From assembly GCA_027064265.1 (NCBI GenBank), contig JAMOQA010000214.1, positions 1 to 15,298 of the forward strand: a stretch of DNA of 15,298 nucleotides, given 5' to 3'. The translations under genes and the position numbers were made by a program. The stretch is from Acidobacteriota bacterium (lineage in GTDB: Bacteria; Acidobacteriota; Polarisedimenticolia; J045). Positions 15,274 to 15,298 of the stretch are shown here, piece by piece (within the stretch, counting starts at the first letter, position 1; every line of letters starts with the position of its first letter). Below the pieces are notes generated by a model. That model was not told the DNA's origin, did not search any database, and saw nothing but the letters and a program-made list of their open reading frames with translations.

Positions 15274-15298
15274 TGCCGAAGACGAACCAGGTGCTTGG
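15273..15298 (+). CDS. Possible start of the next gene (partial, 8 codons)
   Basis: An ATG at 15273-15275 overlaps the phosphatase stop (TGATG) and opens a frame reading MPKTNQVL to the window edge. A G-rich stretch (GGGGGCGG) just upstream could be a weak ribosome site. The overlap resembles the coupling seen elsewhere in this window, but eight codons cannot establish a gene. Confidence 0.3.

Overview
The window is strongly GC-rich bacterial DNA with dense coding, nearly all G/C at third codon positions, and many 4-base stop/start overlaps. Gene content suggests a high-GC diderm chromosome: DXP-dependent vitamin B6 synthesis (PdxJ), a CdaA/CdaR/GlmM c-di-AMP locus, membrane FtsH, and a secreted or lipoprotein phosphatase. 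The phylum cannot be fixed by eye. Acidobacteriota, Myxococcota and other delta-like lineages, and Eisenbacteria-like or FCB-related candidate phyla are all possible. Nothing marks it as a plasmid or phage.

Left two thirds (1-11282), all on the minus strand. Read in transcription order, a tRNA with anticodon CAU is followed by tilS, hpt, ftsH, folP, cdaA, cdaR (YbbR), glmM and pdxJ. This is a housekeeping cluster for tRNA modification, purine salvage, membrane proteolysis, folate, c-di-AMP signalling coupled to amino-sugar synthesis, and pyridoxal phosphate. A good sigma70-type promoter lies upstream of the tRNA, and tilS starts only 8 bases after the tRNA's CCA end. A second promoter, with a perfect dyad in its spacer, precedes a transporter operon. 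That operon holds an NSS-family sodium symporter with an unusual periplasmic insertion, a 43-residue MetS-like small subunit, and a two-TM protein that runs off the left edge.

Right third (11283-15298), plus strand. A TIGR01777-type SDR protein overlaps a DUF1848 protein with a C-terminal CxxxCxxC motif. The next 530 bases have no gene but are rich in repeats. First come palindromes of a 'CCCGTAGGGG' element, which supplies the DUF1848 stop codon. Then comes a divergent array of seven copies of a 26-bp motif, TTGCrGG-N7-GTTAyCCCGCTC. Unit starts on each arm are 31 or 52 bp apart, close to whole turns of B-DNA. After this lie a 66-residue zinc-finger protein and a purple-acid-phosphatase-like exported metallophosphatase, with a possible next gene starting at the right edge.

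The least explained items are the phased repeat array, the tRNA-tilS fusion transcript with no visible ribosome binding site, the AN1/RING-like small zinc protein, and the enlarged MetP-like transporter.
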